Assembly: GCF_000174355.1 (NCBI RefSeq)
Contig: NZ_ACIS01000016.1
Location: 1-58,638, forward strand
Length of the DNA stretch: 58,638 bases
Origin: Pseudogulbenkiania ferrooxidans 2002
Lineage (GTDB): Bacteria > Pseudomonadota > Gammaproteobacteria > Burkholderiales > Chromobacteriaceae
Reading direction: 5' to 3'
Part shown: piece by piece, positions 1-7,433 of the stretch
How the letters are laid out: the number at the start of each line of letters is the position of its first letter
How positions within the stretch are numbered: position 1 is the first letter of the stretch
Translations under genes and position numbers: made by a program
Notes under the pieces: model-generated
What the model saw: the letters and a program-made list of their open reading frames with translations, nothing else
Databases searched by the model: none
Told to the model about the DNA's origin: nothing

Positions 1-70
1 TTAGCTCAGCTGGTAGAGCAGCGGACTTTTAATCCGTTGGTCGCAAGTTCGAATCTTGCACGACCCACCA
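1..70 (+). tRNA. tRNA-Lys (UUU), 5'-truncated by window edge
   Basis: From the D arm onward this copy is identical to the two complete tRNA-Lys genes that follow. The anticodon loop reads CTTTTAA, giving anticodon UUU, and CCA is encoded at the 3' end. The first six bases of the acceptor stem lie outside the window. Confidence 0.95.
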
Positions 71-82
71 CCGAGGCTCGAT

Positions 83-158
83 GGGTCGTTAGCTCAGCTG
101 GTAGAGCAGCGGACTTTTAATCCGTTGGTCGCAAGTTCGAATCTTGCACGACCCACCA
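83..158 (+). tRNA. tRNA-Lys (UUU)
   Basis: A complete 76-nt cloverleaf. The acceptor stem pairs GGGTCG with CGACCC, the anticodon is UUU, the T-loop is TTCGAAT, and CCA is encoded. It is the second of three tandem copies spaced about 87 nt apart and its mature sequence is identical to the third. Confidence 0.97.
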
Positions 159-169
159 TCGACGCCGAA

Positions 170-245
170 GGGTCGTTAGCTCAGCTGGTAGAGCAGCGGA
201 CTTTTAATCCGTTGGTCGCAAGTTCGAATCTTGCACGACCCACCA
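170..245 (+). tRNA. tRNA-Lys (UUU)
   Basis: A complete 76-nt cloverleaf, third tandem copy, with anticodon UUU and encoded CCA. It is directly followed by an intrinsic terminator, so the three copies are probably one transcript. Confidence 0.97.
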
Positions 246-257
246 GATGCCGAAAAC

Positions 258-288
258 AAAAAGCCTAGTCGATCAGACTAGGCTTTTT
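258..288 (+). terminator. Intrinsic terminator of the tRNA-Lys cluster
   Basis: A perfect 10-bp stem (AAGCCTAGTC / GACTAGGCTT) with a 5-nt loop, followed by TTT-GC-TTTTT. It lies 13 nt after the last tRNA. Confidence 0.9.
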
Positions 289-443
289 GCTTTTTAACCC
301 CGCAGATTGGTGTCACGCGTTGTGACGCTGTCAGCCATACCCGCAGCACGCAGACCTTCAATCTTCCATGAGCGCGCTCACTGCCTGGTTTGTCCACGAC
401 GAGATTAGGCCATCAGGCAATGTCGGCACGCGACGCCTTGGCA

Positions 444-473
444 TTGTTATGTCATTGGCTACTGTCGCATAAT
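444..473 (+). promoter_or_regulatory. Possible sigma-70 promoter for the small exported protein
   Basis: TTGTTA (444-449) is separated by 18 nt from CATAAT (468-473), 31 nt before the predicted start codon. This is a moderate match only and is not otherwise supported. Confidence 0.3.
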
Positions 474-503
474 TCCGCGATATTCCCATTAGAGAGAGTT
501 GTC

Positions 504-827
504 ATGTTGAAGCGCACTGCCGGCTGCCTGTTGTTATTGTCTGGACTGGTCTGGGCCCAGACGCCGGAAGAGGAGGTGCTGTCGGCCCAGATGGCGTACC
601 AGCAGGCGAGCCGCAGCGCCGACGCGGCGCAGCGGCGTCTGGACGCGGCACAGCAGGCCAAAAAGCTGGCCGAGGCACGATTGGCGGATGCCCAGAACGA
701 ACTGCAGCGGCGCGAGAAGGAAGTGGGTGAGGCGTCGGCTGCCGCGGAGAGCGCGACGCGCCAGTTGCAGGCCGCTGAGAAAAATCTGAAACAGGCCTGG
801 CAGCACAAGGAAGGCGTCGTGCGCTGA
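504..827 (+). CDS. Small exported coiled-coil protein, function unknown
   Basis: A 107-aa protein. I chose the ATG at 504 because a purine-rich AGAGAGAG sequence lies just upstream and because it opens a signal peptide: MLKR, then a hydrophobic leucine-rich stretch ending VWAQ. An upstream in-frame start at 390 would bury that signal sequence. Residues 25-100 are rich in Ala, Gln, Lys, Glu and Arg with heptad-like spacing, so the mature protein is probably a periplasmic helical coiled coil. There are no cysteines in the mature part and no recognised catalytic motif. It converges on a DUF4124-protein gene whose product is also a secreted, coiled-coil-rich protein. I do not recognise a named family. 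Confidence 0.75.
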   Translation: MLKRTAGCLLLLSGLVWAQTPEEEVLSAQMAYQQASRSADAAQRRLDAAQQAKKLAEARLADAQNELQRREKEVGEASAAAESATRQLQAAEKNLKQAWQHKEGVVR

Positions 828-846
828 CAGCGCGCATCAAAAAAGG

Positions 847-872
847 GAAGGGGGCATCAGTGCGCCCCCTTC
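847..872 (-). terminator. Terminator between convergent genes
   Basis: A 9-bp GC-rich stem (GAAGGGGGC / GCCCCCTTC) with an 8-nt loop. Read on the minus strand it is followed by CCCTTTTTT, a good intrinsic terminator for the DUF4124 gene. It has no T-tract in the plus direction. Confidence 0.75.
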
Positions 873-879
873 GTTGCGA

Positions 880-1473
880 TCAGTGCTGGGTGAGCTGGCG
901 GTAGCGTTCTAGGTCCGCCTGCATCTTCTTGGCCTGGCTGGCGATTTCGCTCTGCCGGCTGCTGATGGCGGCATCGAGGTTGGCGGCTTGCTGGCGCAGT
1001 ACCCCGAGGTTGGCCGTCAGGGTGGGCTGGGGCGGCTTGCCGCCTTTCTGCAGCGCCTCGATCTGGCGCGTCTGCTGGGCGATGTTCTGCTGCAGCGTTT
1101 TGCGGTCGGCCAGCAGGCCGTTGAGTATGCTCTGCTGCACGGCGAGTTGTCTTTCCCGTTCGCTGCGCAGTTCGTCTGCCGACTGGTAGCTTTCGACGAG
1201 CCCCTTGTCGTAGCGGGCCTGGTAGCGCTGGCGCGCCGCCTCGGCCTGGCTGGCCGCTTCGCGAGCCTCGCGCGCCGTGCGCTCCTGGGGCGTTTCCACC
1301 GAGTGCGTGACATTGCCTTGACGGTTGAGTTCGACCAGGCCGCGCGGCGTCTGCAGCGGTGGGGCATCGCTGTAGTGAACCTTGCCGGATTCGTCGACCC
1401 ATTTGTAAAGCGTGCCGCCGGCCAGGGCGGTTAGCGGTAGCAGGGCGAGCAGTAGTCCGGCAAGACGTGGCAT
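880..1473 (-). CDS. DUF4124 domain-containing exported protein
   Basis: A 197-aa protein. It begins with a signal peptide of about 18 residues (MPRLAGLLLALLPLTALA), followed at once by the DUF4124 core: LYKWVDESGKVHYSDAPP at residues 22-39, with the typical W-D-x-x-G-x-x-HYSD pattern. The rest, from about residue 65, is a long charged Gln/Ala/Arg-rich helix. DUF4124 proteins are periplasmic or envelope-associated proteins of unknown role, common in Beta- and Gammaproteobacteria. The start codon lies 2 nt after the pyrE stop on the same strand, so the two are probably cotranscribed. Confidence 0.88.
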   Translation of the reverse strand: MPRLAGLLLALLPLTALAGGTLYKWVDESGKVHYSDAPPLQTPRGLVELNRQGNVTHSVETPQERTAREAREAASQAEAARQRYQARYDKGLVESYQSADELRSERERQLAVQQSILNGLLADRKTLQQNIAQQTRQIEALQKGGKPPQPTLTANLGVLRQQAANLDAAISSRQSEIASQAKKMQADLERYRQLTQH

Positions 1474-1475
1474 GA

Positions 1476-2120
1476 TCAGTCGTTCACTCCATATTGGGCG
1501 CGATAGGCGCGTACGGCGTCCAGATTGGCCGCCAGCTCGGGGCTGTCTTCGAGGAAGGCCAGCAGGTCTTTCAGGGTGGCGATGGCAACCACCGGCAGGC
1601 CGTAGGCCTGTTCGACTTCCTGCACCGCGGACAGGGCGCCGCTGCCGCGTTCCATGCGGTCGAGCGCAATGGCGACCCCGACCGGTTCGGCGCCGGCGTC
1701 GCGGATCAGCTTGACCGACTCGCGCACCGAGGTGCCGGCGGAGATGACGTCGTCGATGATCAGCACGCGGCCCTTGAGCGGGGCGCCGACCAGCACGCCG
1801 CCTTCGCCGTGGTCTTTGGCTTCTTTGCGGTTGTAGGCGAAGGGCACGTTACGGCCGGCTTCGGCCAGCGCCATCGAGGCGCCGGCAGCCAGTATGATGC
1901 CCTTGTAGGCCGGGCCGAACAGCATGTCGAATTCGACCTTGCCGTTCATTATCGCTTTTGCATAAAAACGCGACAAGTTCAATGTGGACAGGCCATCGTT
2001 GAACAGGCCGGCGTTGAAGAAGTAGGGTGATTTCCGACCCGCCTTGGTGGTGAATTCGCCGAACTTCAGTACCTGCTTGTCCAGCGCAAAACGAATAAAA
2101 TCCTGGCGGAAATCGCTCAT
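1476..2120 (-). CDS. pyrE: Orotate phosphoribosyltransferase
   Basis: A 214-aa protein of normal PyrE length. It converts orotate and PRPP to orotidine 5'-monophosphate in pyrimidine synthesis. The N-terminal region has the family pattern [20 protein letters not shown]. The catalytic flexible loop is near residues 98-108 ([12 protein letters not shown]). The PRPP-binding motif [13 protein letters not shown] lies at about 119-131. All key residues are present. It is divergent from xth, with about 70 nt between the two starts. The usual attenuation leader is not obvious. Confidence 0.97.
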   Translation of the reverse strand: MSDFRQDFIRFALDKQVLKFGEFTTKAGRKSPYFFNAGLFNDGLSTLNLSRFYAKAIMNGKVEFDMLFGPAYKGIILAAGASMALAEAGRNVPFAYNRKEAKDHGEGGVLVGAPLKGRVLIIDDVISAGTSVRESVKLIRDAGAEPVGVAIALDRMERGSGALSAVQEVEQAYGLPVVAIATLKDLLAFLEDSPELAANLDAVRAYRAQYGVND

Positions 2121-2191
2121 ATCGACCTCTTTGAAACATTAACCATTTGAAAAACCTGCCTTTGGCGGGAAGGATAACACGGGAGACTGTC

Positions 2192-2968
2192 TTGCTTCGA
2201 ATCGTTTCGGCCAACCTCAACGGCGTCCGCTCGGCGGACAAGAAGGGCTTTTTCGACTGGCTGGCCGGCAGCCAGGCCGACCTGGTGTGCGTGCAGGAGC
2301 TGAAGGCGCAGCCGGGCGATCTGTCGCCGCGGATGCAGGCCCCGGACGGCCTCACCGGCTATTTCCACTGCGCCGAGAAGAAGGGCTACAGCGGCGTGGG
2401 CATCTACTCGCGCCACGAGCCGGACGCGGTGGTGGAAGGCTTGGGCATCGGCTGGATCGATGCCGAGGGGCGTTACCTGCAGCTCGATTTCGGCGAACTG
2501 TCGGTGGTGTCGCTGTACCTGCCGTCGGGCTCCAGCTCGGACGAGCGCCAGCAGGTCAAGTTCGACTTCCTCGACGTGTTCATGCCGCACCTGAACGAAC
2601 TGCGCGCGGCCGGGCGCGACATCGTGATCTGCGGCGACTGGAACATCGCCCACAACGAGATCGACCTGAAGAACTGGAAGGGCAATCTGAAGAACTCGGG
2701 CTTCCTGCCCGAGGAGCGCGCCTGGATGGGCGAGTTGCTCGGGGAGGGGGGCTGGCACGACGTGTGGCGCCGGCTTTATCCCGAGGTGCCGGGCTACACC
2801 TGGTGGAGCAACCGCGGCCAGGCCTACGCCAAGGACGTCGGCTGGCGCATCGACTACCATATCGTTACGCCGTCGATGATGGAGTGTGCGCGCGCGGCGT
2901 CGGTGTACAAGGACGAGAAATTTTCCGATCACGCTCCGCTGATCGTGGACTACGACAGGACGCTGTGA
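2192..2968 (+). CDS. xth: Exodeoxyribonuclease III (AP endonuclease, ExoIII family)
   Basis: A 258-aa protein. I chose the TTG at 2192, preceded by GGGAGA with a 5-nt spacer, because it gives the family N-terminus MLRIVSANLNGVRSA. An upstream TTG at 2147 would add 15 unrelated residues. Metal and catalytic motifs of the endonuclease/exonuclease/phosphatase fold are present: N8, QELK near 36, GDWN near 147, and a C-terminal SDHAPL. The protein acts on abasic sites in base-excision repair. An exact copy of the candidate uptake motif lies at the fifth codon (2206-2217), encoding S-A-N-L. The stop overlaps the next ATG by one base. Confidence 0.93.
   Translation: MLRIVSANLNGVRSADKKGFFDWLAGSQADLVCVQELKAQPGDLSPRMQAPDGLTGYFHCAEKKGYSGVGIYSRHEPDAVVEGLGIGWIDAEGRYLQLDFGELSVVSLYLPSGSSSDERQQVKFDFLDVFMPHLNELRAAGRDIVICGDWNIAHNEIDLKNWKGNLKNSGFLPEERAWMGELLGEGGWHDVWRRLYPEVPGYTWWSNRGQAYAKDVGWRIDYHIVTPSMMECARAASVYKDEKFSDHAPLIVDYDRTL
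2206..2217 (+). repeat. Candidate uptake motif TTCGGCCAACCT, copy 1
   Basis: An exact 12-mer at the start of xth. The base before it is T, not the usual C. Confidence 0.75.
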
Positions 2969-3564
2969 TGTTCGACGACGAGGATATCTTCCTGCTCACG
3001 GTGCCGGGCTGGGGCAATTCCGGCCCGCAGCATTGGCAGACGTTGTGGGAGCGCAGCTACCCGCTGGCGCGCCGCGTGGAGCAGGAGAACTGGCTGTACC
3101 CGGAGCGCGACGCCTGGGTGGCGGCGCTCGCCCGTACGCTGGACGAGATCGACGGCAAGGTGGTGATCGCGGCGCACAGCCTGGGCTGCCACACCGCGGT
3201 GGCCTGGCTGTTGTCGGCGTCGCTGCTGGAACAGCGCAAGGTCAAGGGGCTGTTGCTGGTGGCGCCGCCGGCGCTGCCGATCACGCCGGAACGCGCGCTG
3301 GCCAGCGGCGAATTGCCGGCCGGGGCGCCGCTACCGGATTTCTCCGGCTTCGGCCAACCTTGGGTGCAGCGCCTGCCGTGCCCGGCGATCATGGTGGCGA
3401 GCCACGACGACCTGTTCTGCGAGTTTGCCGAAGCCGAGCGCATGGCGCAGGGCTGGGGGGTGACGCTGGTGGATGCCGGCCACGCCGGCCACATGGGCAG
3501 TACCGCGGGGCTGGGCAGCTGGCAGGAGGGGCAGCGCTTGCTGCAGCGGCTGATGCTGGCGTAG
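2968..3564 (+). CDS. Alpha/beta hydrolase, RBBP9/YdeN family
   Basis: A 198-aa protein. The ATG overlaps the xth stop (TGATG), so it is translationally coupled. It looks like a small serine hydrolase of the RBBP9/YdeN type. The nucleophile elbow AHSLGCH puts the catalytic Ser at about residue 71. An Asp sits in ASHDDLF and a His in GHAGHMG near the C-terminus, completing a triad. The early motif VPGWGNSGPQHWQ matches the family. It is probably cytoplasmic and its substrate is unknown. A copy of the candidate uptake motif at 3349-3360 encodes F-G-Q-P. Confidence 0.88.
   Translation: MFDDEDIFLLTVPGWGNSGPQHWQTLWERSYPLARRVEQENWLYPERDAWVAALARTLDEIDGKVVIAAHSLGCHTAVAWLLSASLLEQRKVKGLLLVAPPALPITPERALASGELPAGAPLPDFSGFGQPWVQRLPCPAIMVASHDDLFCEFAEAERMAQGWGVTLVDAGHAGHMGSTAGLGSWQEGQRLLQRLMLA
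3349..3360 (+). repeat. Candidate uptake motif, copy 2
   Basis: An exact TTCGGCCAACCT preceded by C, inside the RBBP9-like hydrolase gene. Confidence 0.75.
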
Positions 3565-3597
3565 GGTGGGGCGAGCCCTCCAGGTGCCGGAGCCAGC

Positions 3598-3633
3598 AAA
3601 AAGCCATCCAGGGTGAAGCGGATGGCTTTTTTT
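3598..3633. terminator. Bidirectional intrinsic terminator
   Basis: The stem AAAAAGCCATCC / GGATGGCTTTTT is flanked by A's on the left and T's on the right, so it works in both directions between the convergent hydrolase and sulfurtransferase genes. Confidence 0.92.
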
Positions 3634-3647
3634 ACATCTTGGCAGGC

Positions 3648-4487
3648 TCAGCGTTCCACCGGCCGAGTGGGGTCGCTGCACCATTCGCTCCATGAGCCGG
3701 GATAGAGCCGGCTGCCGGTGAGGCCGGCGTGCTCCATCGCCAGCAGGTTGACGCAGGCGGTGACGCCGGAGCCGCACTGGTGCACCACCTCCGACCAGTC
3801 GTCACGCGCACCCAGCAACGCAATCCATTCCTGTTTCAACCTGTCCTTGTCCTTGAAGCGGCCGTCTTCGTCCAGGTTGCGCATGAAGAAGCGATTCAGC
3901 GCGCCGGGGATGTGGCCGCCGACGGGATCCAGCGTCTCGCCCTCGCCGCGGTAGCGTTCCGGTGAGCGGGCGTCCACCAGCACGAAGGCGGGTTCGCGCA
4001 GGTTGGCGGCCACCGCGTCGACTTTGACGGCCTGCGCCAGCGCGGGATGGCTGATGTAGCGCTGGGTGTGGCGACGCGGCACGTCCCGCGTCAGTTCCCC
4101 CCCCATCGCCAGCCAGGCCGGCAGCCCGCCGTCGAGCACGGCGACGGCTTCATGCCCCAGCCAGCGCAGCAGCCACCAGGCGCGCGCGGCGAACATGCCG
4201 CCGGCGTCGTCGTACACCACCACCTGCCTGCCCAGCTTCACGCCGCAGGTACCGAGATCGACCGCGAGACGCTGCCCTTCGGGCAAGGGATGGCGACCGT
4301 TGCGGCCGGTTTTGGCCCCGGACAGGTTGTAGTCGAGGTTGAGATAGTGGGCACCGGGGATGTGCCCCTTGTTGTAGGCGTGATGGCCATGATCAGGGTC
4401 GCTGAGCTGGAAGCGGCAATCCAGCACGACGCGCTCGGCTGCCGGCAGGGCGGCGAGTTCGCTGGCGGAAATCAGCGTGGTAAACAT
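3648..4487 (-). CDS. sseA: Sulfurtransferase, 3-mercaptopyruvate type
   Basis: A 279-aa protein. I chose the ATG at 4487 because GGAGAG precedes it and the product then begins MFTTLISASEL, as in the family; the longer reading frame adds 22 unrelated residues. It has two tandem rhodanese domains (about 5-135 and 150-279). The active-site loop is CGSGVTAC with the nucleophilic Cys at about residue 238. The CG[S/T]GVT form is typical of 3-mercaptopyruvate sulfurtransferases rather than thiosulfate rhodaneses. Interdomain motifs GHIPGA occur in both halves. The likely role is sulfur transfer from mercaptopyruvate to thiol or cyanide acceptors. Substrate preference is inferred from the loop only. 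Confidence 0.9.
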   Translation of the reverse strand: MFTTLISASELAALPAAERVVLDCRFQLSDPDHGHHAYNKGHIPGAHYLNLDYNLSGAKTGRNGRHPLPEGQRLAVDLGTCGVKLGRQVVVYDDAGGMFAARAWWLLRWLGHEAVAVLDGGLPAWLAMGGELTRDVPRRHTQRYISHPALAQAVKVDAVAANLREPAFVLVDARSPERYRGEGETLDPVGGHIPGALNRFFMRNLDEDGRFKDKDRLKQEWIALLGARDDWSEVVHQCGSGVTACVNLLAMEHAGLTGSRLYPGSWSEWCSDPTRPVER

Positions 4488-4648
4488 GATGGCTCTCCAT
4501 AAAGGGGGCACGGGGAAGACGTGGGGGAGGCGGCTGACGGCAGTGTCGCGCACCGCTGGAACGCGCGGCGGAGCGCGATGCCAAAGACTCGACGATCAGC
4601 CTACCCAGAGCGGCCGGGTGGCGGCCAGCCGGGCGTCATGACGGAGCC

Positions 4649-5053
4649 TCAGGGGACGGCGTTGAGTGCGGCGATCAGCTTGTGCGCCAGGTCCGGCTGA
4701 CCATGGTCGGCGCCGCTGCGGCGCGCCCCGGCCCAGATCGGACTGGGGAAATGGGCATCGTTCTGGAAGCGTGGGATCACGTGCCAGTGCAGGTGCGGCA
4801 CCATGTTGCCGAGGCTGGCCAGGTTGATCTTGTCCGGCTTCATCACCTGGCGCACCGCGACCTCGGTGCGTAGCAGCCAGTCGAACAGGTGCTGGCGGTC
4901 GGCGGCGGCGAGGTCGCTCATTTCCTTGACGTGGGCCTTCCAGATGACGCGACAGAAGCCCGGGTAGCCGGGTTCGTCGACCAGCACCACCCGCAGGCGA
5001 TCGTCCTCGAACAGGATGTTGCCGGCCGGCGAGGAGCAGAGTTCACAATACAT
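4649..5053 (-). CDS. HIT family protein
   Basis: A 134-aa protein with the histidine-triad motif HLHWHVIPRF (His at about 87, 89 and 91). The N-terminal CELC recalls the zinc-binding cysteines of some HIT proteins. Family members are nucleotide hydrolases or transferases acting on the alpha-phosphate of AMP derivatives. The length and the FCRVIWKAHVKEMSDL pattern fit the short beta-proteobacterial HIT group. It sits on the minus strand between the chemoreceptor and the sulfurtransferase with gaps of over 100 nt on both sides, so it is probably monocistronic. Confidence 0.92.
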   Translation of the reverse strand: MYCELCSSPAGNILFEDDRLRVVLVDEPGYPGFCRVIWKAHVKEMSDLAAADRQHLFDWLLRTEVAVRQVMKPDKINLASLGNMVPHLHWHVIPRFQNDAHFPSPIWAGARRSGADHGQPDLAHKLIAALNAVP

Positions 5054-5101
5054 GTCGGGGGAATCCGCGCTAAAAATTGAGTGAGGGAATGCTTCATTGT
5101 A

Positions 5102-5122
5102 GCGGCCGGCATCGCCGGCCGC
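5102..5122 (-). terminator. GC hairpin after the chemoreceptor gene
   Basis: A perfect 9-bp palindrome (GCGGCCGGC / GCCGGCCGC) with a 3-nt loop. It has no T-tract, so intrinsic termination is uncertain. Confidence 0.35.
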
Positions 5123-5177
5123 TGTCGTACCGCGCCACTCGACGGCGGCCGGGTGGTGGCTCGGCGTTGGGCAGGGG

Positions 5178-6791
5178 TTACAGCCGGTAGGCGCTGACCA
5201 CCTGGCGCATGCGCCCGGAGACCTCTTCCAGGCGCTCGGCCAGCGCCGCCGCCTGGGTCGCCGCGCTGCTGTTCTCCTCGGCCATGCGCGCCACCTGTTC
5301 CACCTGCTGGGCGATGGTGGTGGTCGCCTCGCCCTGTTCGCGGATCGCGGCGGTGATCTCGGCTACCAGCCGCACACTGTGGCCGGACGACTCGGAGATG
5401 CTGCCCATCGACTGCTGCGCCGAGTTGGCGCCGGAGACGCCCTGTTCCACCCGTGCCACGGCGTGTTGCATGCGCTCGACCGCGCTGCCCGACACGTTCT
5501 GGATGGCGCCGATGATGGTGCCGATTTCCTGCGTCGAGGCGGCGGTGCGTTCGGCCAACTTGCGTACCTCGTCGGCCACCACGGCGAAGCCGCGGCCCGA
5601 TTCGCCGGCGCGCGCCGCCTCAATGGCGGCGTTGAGCGCCAGCAGGTTGGTCTGGTCGGCGACGTCGCGGATGACGTTGATCACCGAGGCGATCTCCTTG
5701 CTCTTGGCGTCGAGCTGGCGGATGTCTTCGGCGGCGGTATCCACCGCGGCGGCGATGGAATGAATGTCGCTGACGGTCTGGCCGATCACCTGGCGCCCGC
5801 TCTCGGCGCGGTCGCCGGCTTCGCTGGAGAGCTGGCGGGCTTCGCCGGCGCGTTCCGCGACGTGGCTGATGCTGACGGTCATTTGCTCTACCGAGGCGGC
5901 CATGTGCGAGGACGACTCGCTCTGCGCCCCGGAACTCTTGGCGACCTGCTGTGAGGCGCCGAGCAGTTCGGACGAGGTCTGGCCCACTTCCTGCACGCCG
6001 GTTTGCAGGTTGCGCAGACTGTCCTGCAGGCGGGCGATGAGCTGATTGAAGGCACGCAGGGTCTGGCTGACTTCGTCGTTGCCGTGCACTTCGGCACGGC
6101 GGGTGAAGTCGAGAGAGGATTCGATGGCGCTGATGGTGCCCTGGGCGTTGGCCAGCCCGACGCTGATCTGGCGGGCGATCAGCCAGCCCAGCAGGCCGGT
6201 CAGGAGCAGGATCGCCAGCACGGCGCCGCCGACGATGAGCTTGGCCTGCTGCACGGTATTGTCGGCGCTGTCGGAGCGCTGCTGGGCCTGTTGTACCTTG
6301 TATTCCAGTTCCTGGTTGAGCGCGGCCACGGTCTGGTCACCCAGTACCTTGAGCTGGTTGAGCTTGGCGTAGGCTTCGTCCTTGCGGTACAGGCCGGACA
6401 GTTCTACGGCCTTGTCCGCTTCCTTCAGATAGCCTTGCAGCGAATTGGAAGAGGCCTTGAACAGGGTGAGGTCGCGCTCGTCGCTGCCGATCAGCCCCTC
6501 GTAGTCCTTGAGCGCCTTGTTCAGCGCTTGACGCTGCTGCTTGAGCACGCTGTCCAGCTGCTGGATCTGGTTGGAGTCGGTGGTCAGGATGTGGTTGAGG
6601 ATGCTGGTGCGCATCGCCAGCAATTCGATGATGACATTGTCCAGCTTGCGCAGGCTGGGGATGGTGTCTTCGTTGACGGTCTTGAGGCTCTGGTGAACGG
6701 TGCCCAACTGCTGCAGCGCCATACCCCCGATGAAGACGCTGCCGATGATGGCGGCTGCGATCAGGATCATCAGCCGGTGTGCGATTTTCAT
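5178..6791 (-). CDS. Methyl-accepting chemotaxis protein
   Basis: A 537-aa transmembrane chemoreceptor. The first membrane helix is at about 8-28. A four-helix-bundle-type periplasmic sensor spans about 30-187, the second helix about 187-208, then a HAMP domain, then the cytoplasmic signalling domain. The invariant hairpin tip is present as [19 protein letters not shown], followed by [16 protein letters not shown]. There is no C-terminal NWETF-like CheR/CheB tether. It signals through CheA/CheW to the flagellar motor or pili. The ligand cannot be told from sequence. It is a stand-alone gene with no che genes nearby. Confidence 0.95.
   Translation of the reverse strand: MKIAHRLMILIAAAIIGSVFIGGMALQQLGTVHQSLKTVNEDTIPSLRKLDNVIIELLAMRTSILNHILTTDSNQIQQLDSVLKQQRQALNKALKDYEGLIGSDERDLTLFKASSNSLQGYLKEADKAVELSGLYRKDEAYAKLNQLKVLGDQTVAALNQELEYKVQQAQQRSDSADNTVQQAKLIVGGAVLAILLLTGLLGWLIARQISVGLANAQGTISAIESSLDFTRRAEVHGNDEVSQTLRAFNQLIARLQDSLRNLQTGVQEVGQTSSELLGASQQVAKSSGAQSESSSHMAASVEQMTVSISHVAERAGEARQLSSEAGDRAESGRQVIGQTVSDIHSIAAAVDTAAEDIRQLDAKSKEIASVINVIRDVADQTNLLALNAAIEAARAGESGRGFAVVADEVRKLAERTAASTQEIGTIIGAIQNVSGSAVERMQHAVARVEQGVSGANSAQQSMGSISESSGHSVRLVAEITAAIREQGEATTTIAQQVEQVARMAEENSSAATQAAALAERLEEVSGRMRQVVSAYRL
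5550..5561 (+). repeat. Near-copy (11/12) of the candidate uptake motif
   Basis: TTCGGCCAACTT, with the 10-bp core exact, antisense to the chemoreceptor gene (LAE codons). Confidence 0.4.
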
Positions 6792-6941
6792 TCTCTCCCC
6801 TTTATTGTCGTGACGGTGCGGTGGACCGTCCGCGGGCCAGTATAGGCCATCTGCATGGTGTAATGAAGGGATTACCCAGGGGGCGGGAACGGCGCCCGGC
6901 GCGGCGGCGCCGGGTGATCTCGAGCAGGGGCCGGGCTGGAT

Positions 6942-7304
6942 TCAGTCGCCGATAACGGCCTTGCTGTAGCTGGCACGCTCCATGTCGCGGACTTCGACGC
7001 TCAGCTGCACTTCGGCGCCGGGCAGCGTCAGTCCGGCGCGCTGCAGCACCGCCAGCAGGCTGGCGGACAGCCCCTGTTTGCACTCGGGGGTGCGTCCGGA
7101 GAGCAGTGCCAGCGTGACGTGGGCAAAGGCGCGCGGCGCGGGCTCGATGCCGATGCGGTAGTGCTCCAGCCGGCAGGCCCGGCTCTTGATGTCGTTTTCC
7201 GCGAATTGTCCGGACTCGACCAGCTGGCGGTTCAGCGCCAGCAGGGTGCGGTCGGCGTCGAGCGTGGTGAGGTTGCTGCTGTAGTCGAGCGTGAGGTGAG
7301 GCAT
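6942..7304 (-). CDS. 5-carboxymethyl-2-hydroxymuconate isomerase family protein
   Basis: A 120-aa protein. I chose the ATG at 7304 because processed family members start with a catalytic proline, and this start gives MPHLTLDYSSNL. The tautomerase-like fold is indicated by MPHLTLDYSSN, by YRIGIEPAPRAFAHVTLALLSGR, and by a C-terminal SVEVRDMERASYSK segment. The family isomerises an intermediate of homoprotocatechuate degradation, but no other hpa genes are nearby. The true substrate is therefore uncertain, and it may be a stand-alone tautomerase. Confidence 0.82.
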   Translation of the reverse strand: MPHLTLDYSSNLTTLDADRTLLALNRQLVESGQFAENDIKSRACRLEHYRIGIEPAPRAFAHVTLALLSGRTPECKQGLSASLLAVLQRAGLTLPGAEVQLSVEVRDMERASYSKAVIGD

Positions 7305-7390
7305 GCGGCGGCTCCGGGTGGGGGGAAATGTCATGATAGACGAGCCAGGCGCGCGGCGGGGTGGTGAGCGGCGGGGGGCGTCGACAATAA

Positions 7391-7418
7391 AAAAAGCGGC
7401 CCAGGCAGGCCGCTTTTT
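7391..7418 (-). terminator. Intrinsic terminator of the FAD/Fe-S oxidoreductase gene
   Basis: An 11-bp stem (AAAAAGCGGCC / GGCCGCTTTTT), 16 nt after the stop codon. On the minus strand it is followed by a run of eight T's. Confidence 0.93.
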
Positions 7419-7433
7419 CCTGGCGCGGAGCGC

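Noticed and set aside
1-245. CRISPR-like array (three regularly spaced repeats of about 87 bp)
   Set aside because: The repeats are tRNA-Lys genes. No CRISPR array or cas gene is present in the window.
56-268. Open frame of 70 codons across the tRNA-Lys genes
   Set aside because: It is a translation of the tRNA repeats themselves (the same peptide twice). The cloverleafs and encoded CCA explain the sequence.
1494-2030. Possible gene opposite pyrE
   Set aside because: It is antisense to a complete pyrE and has no ribosome site or family signature.
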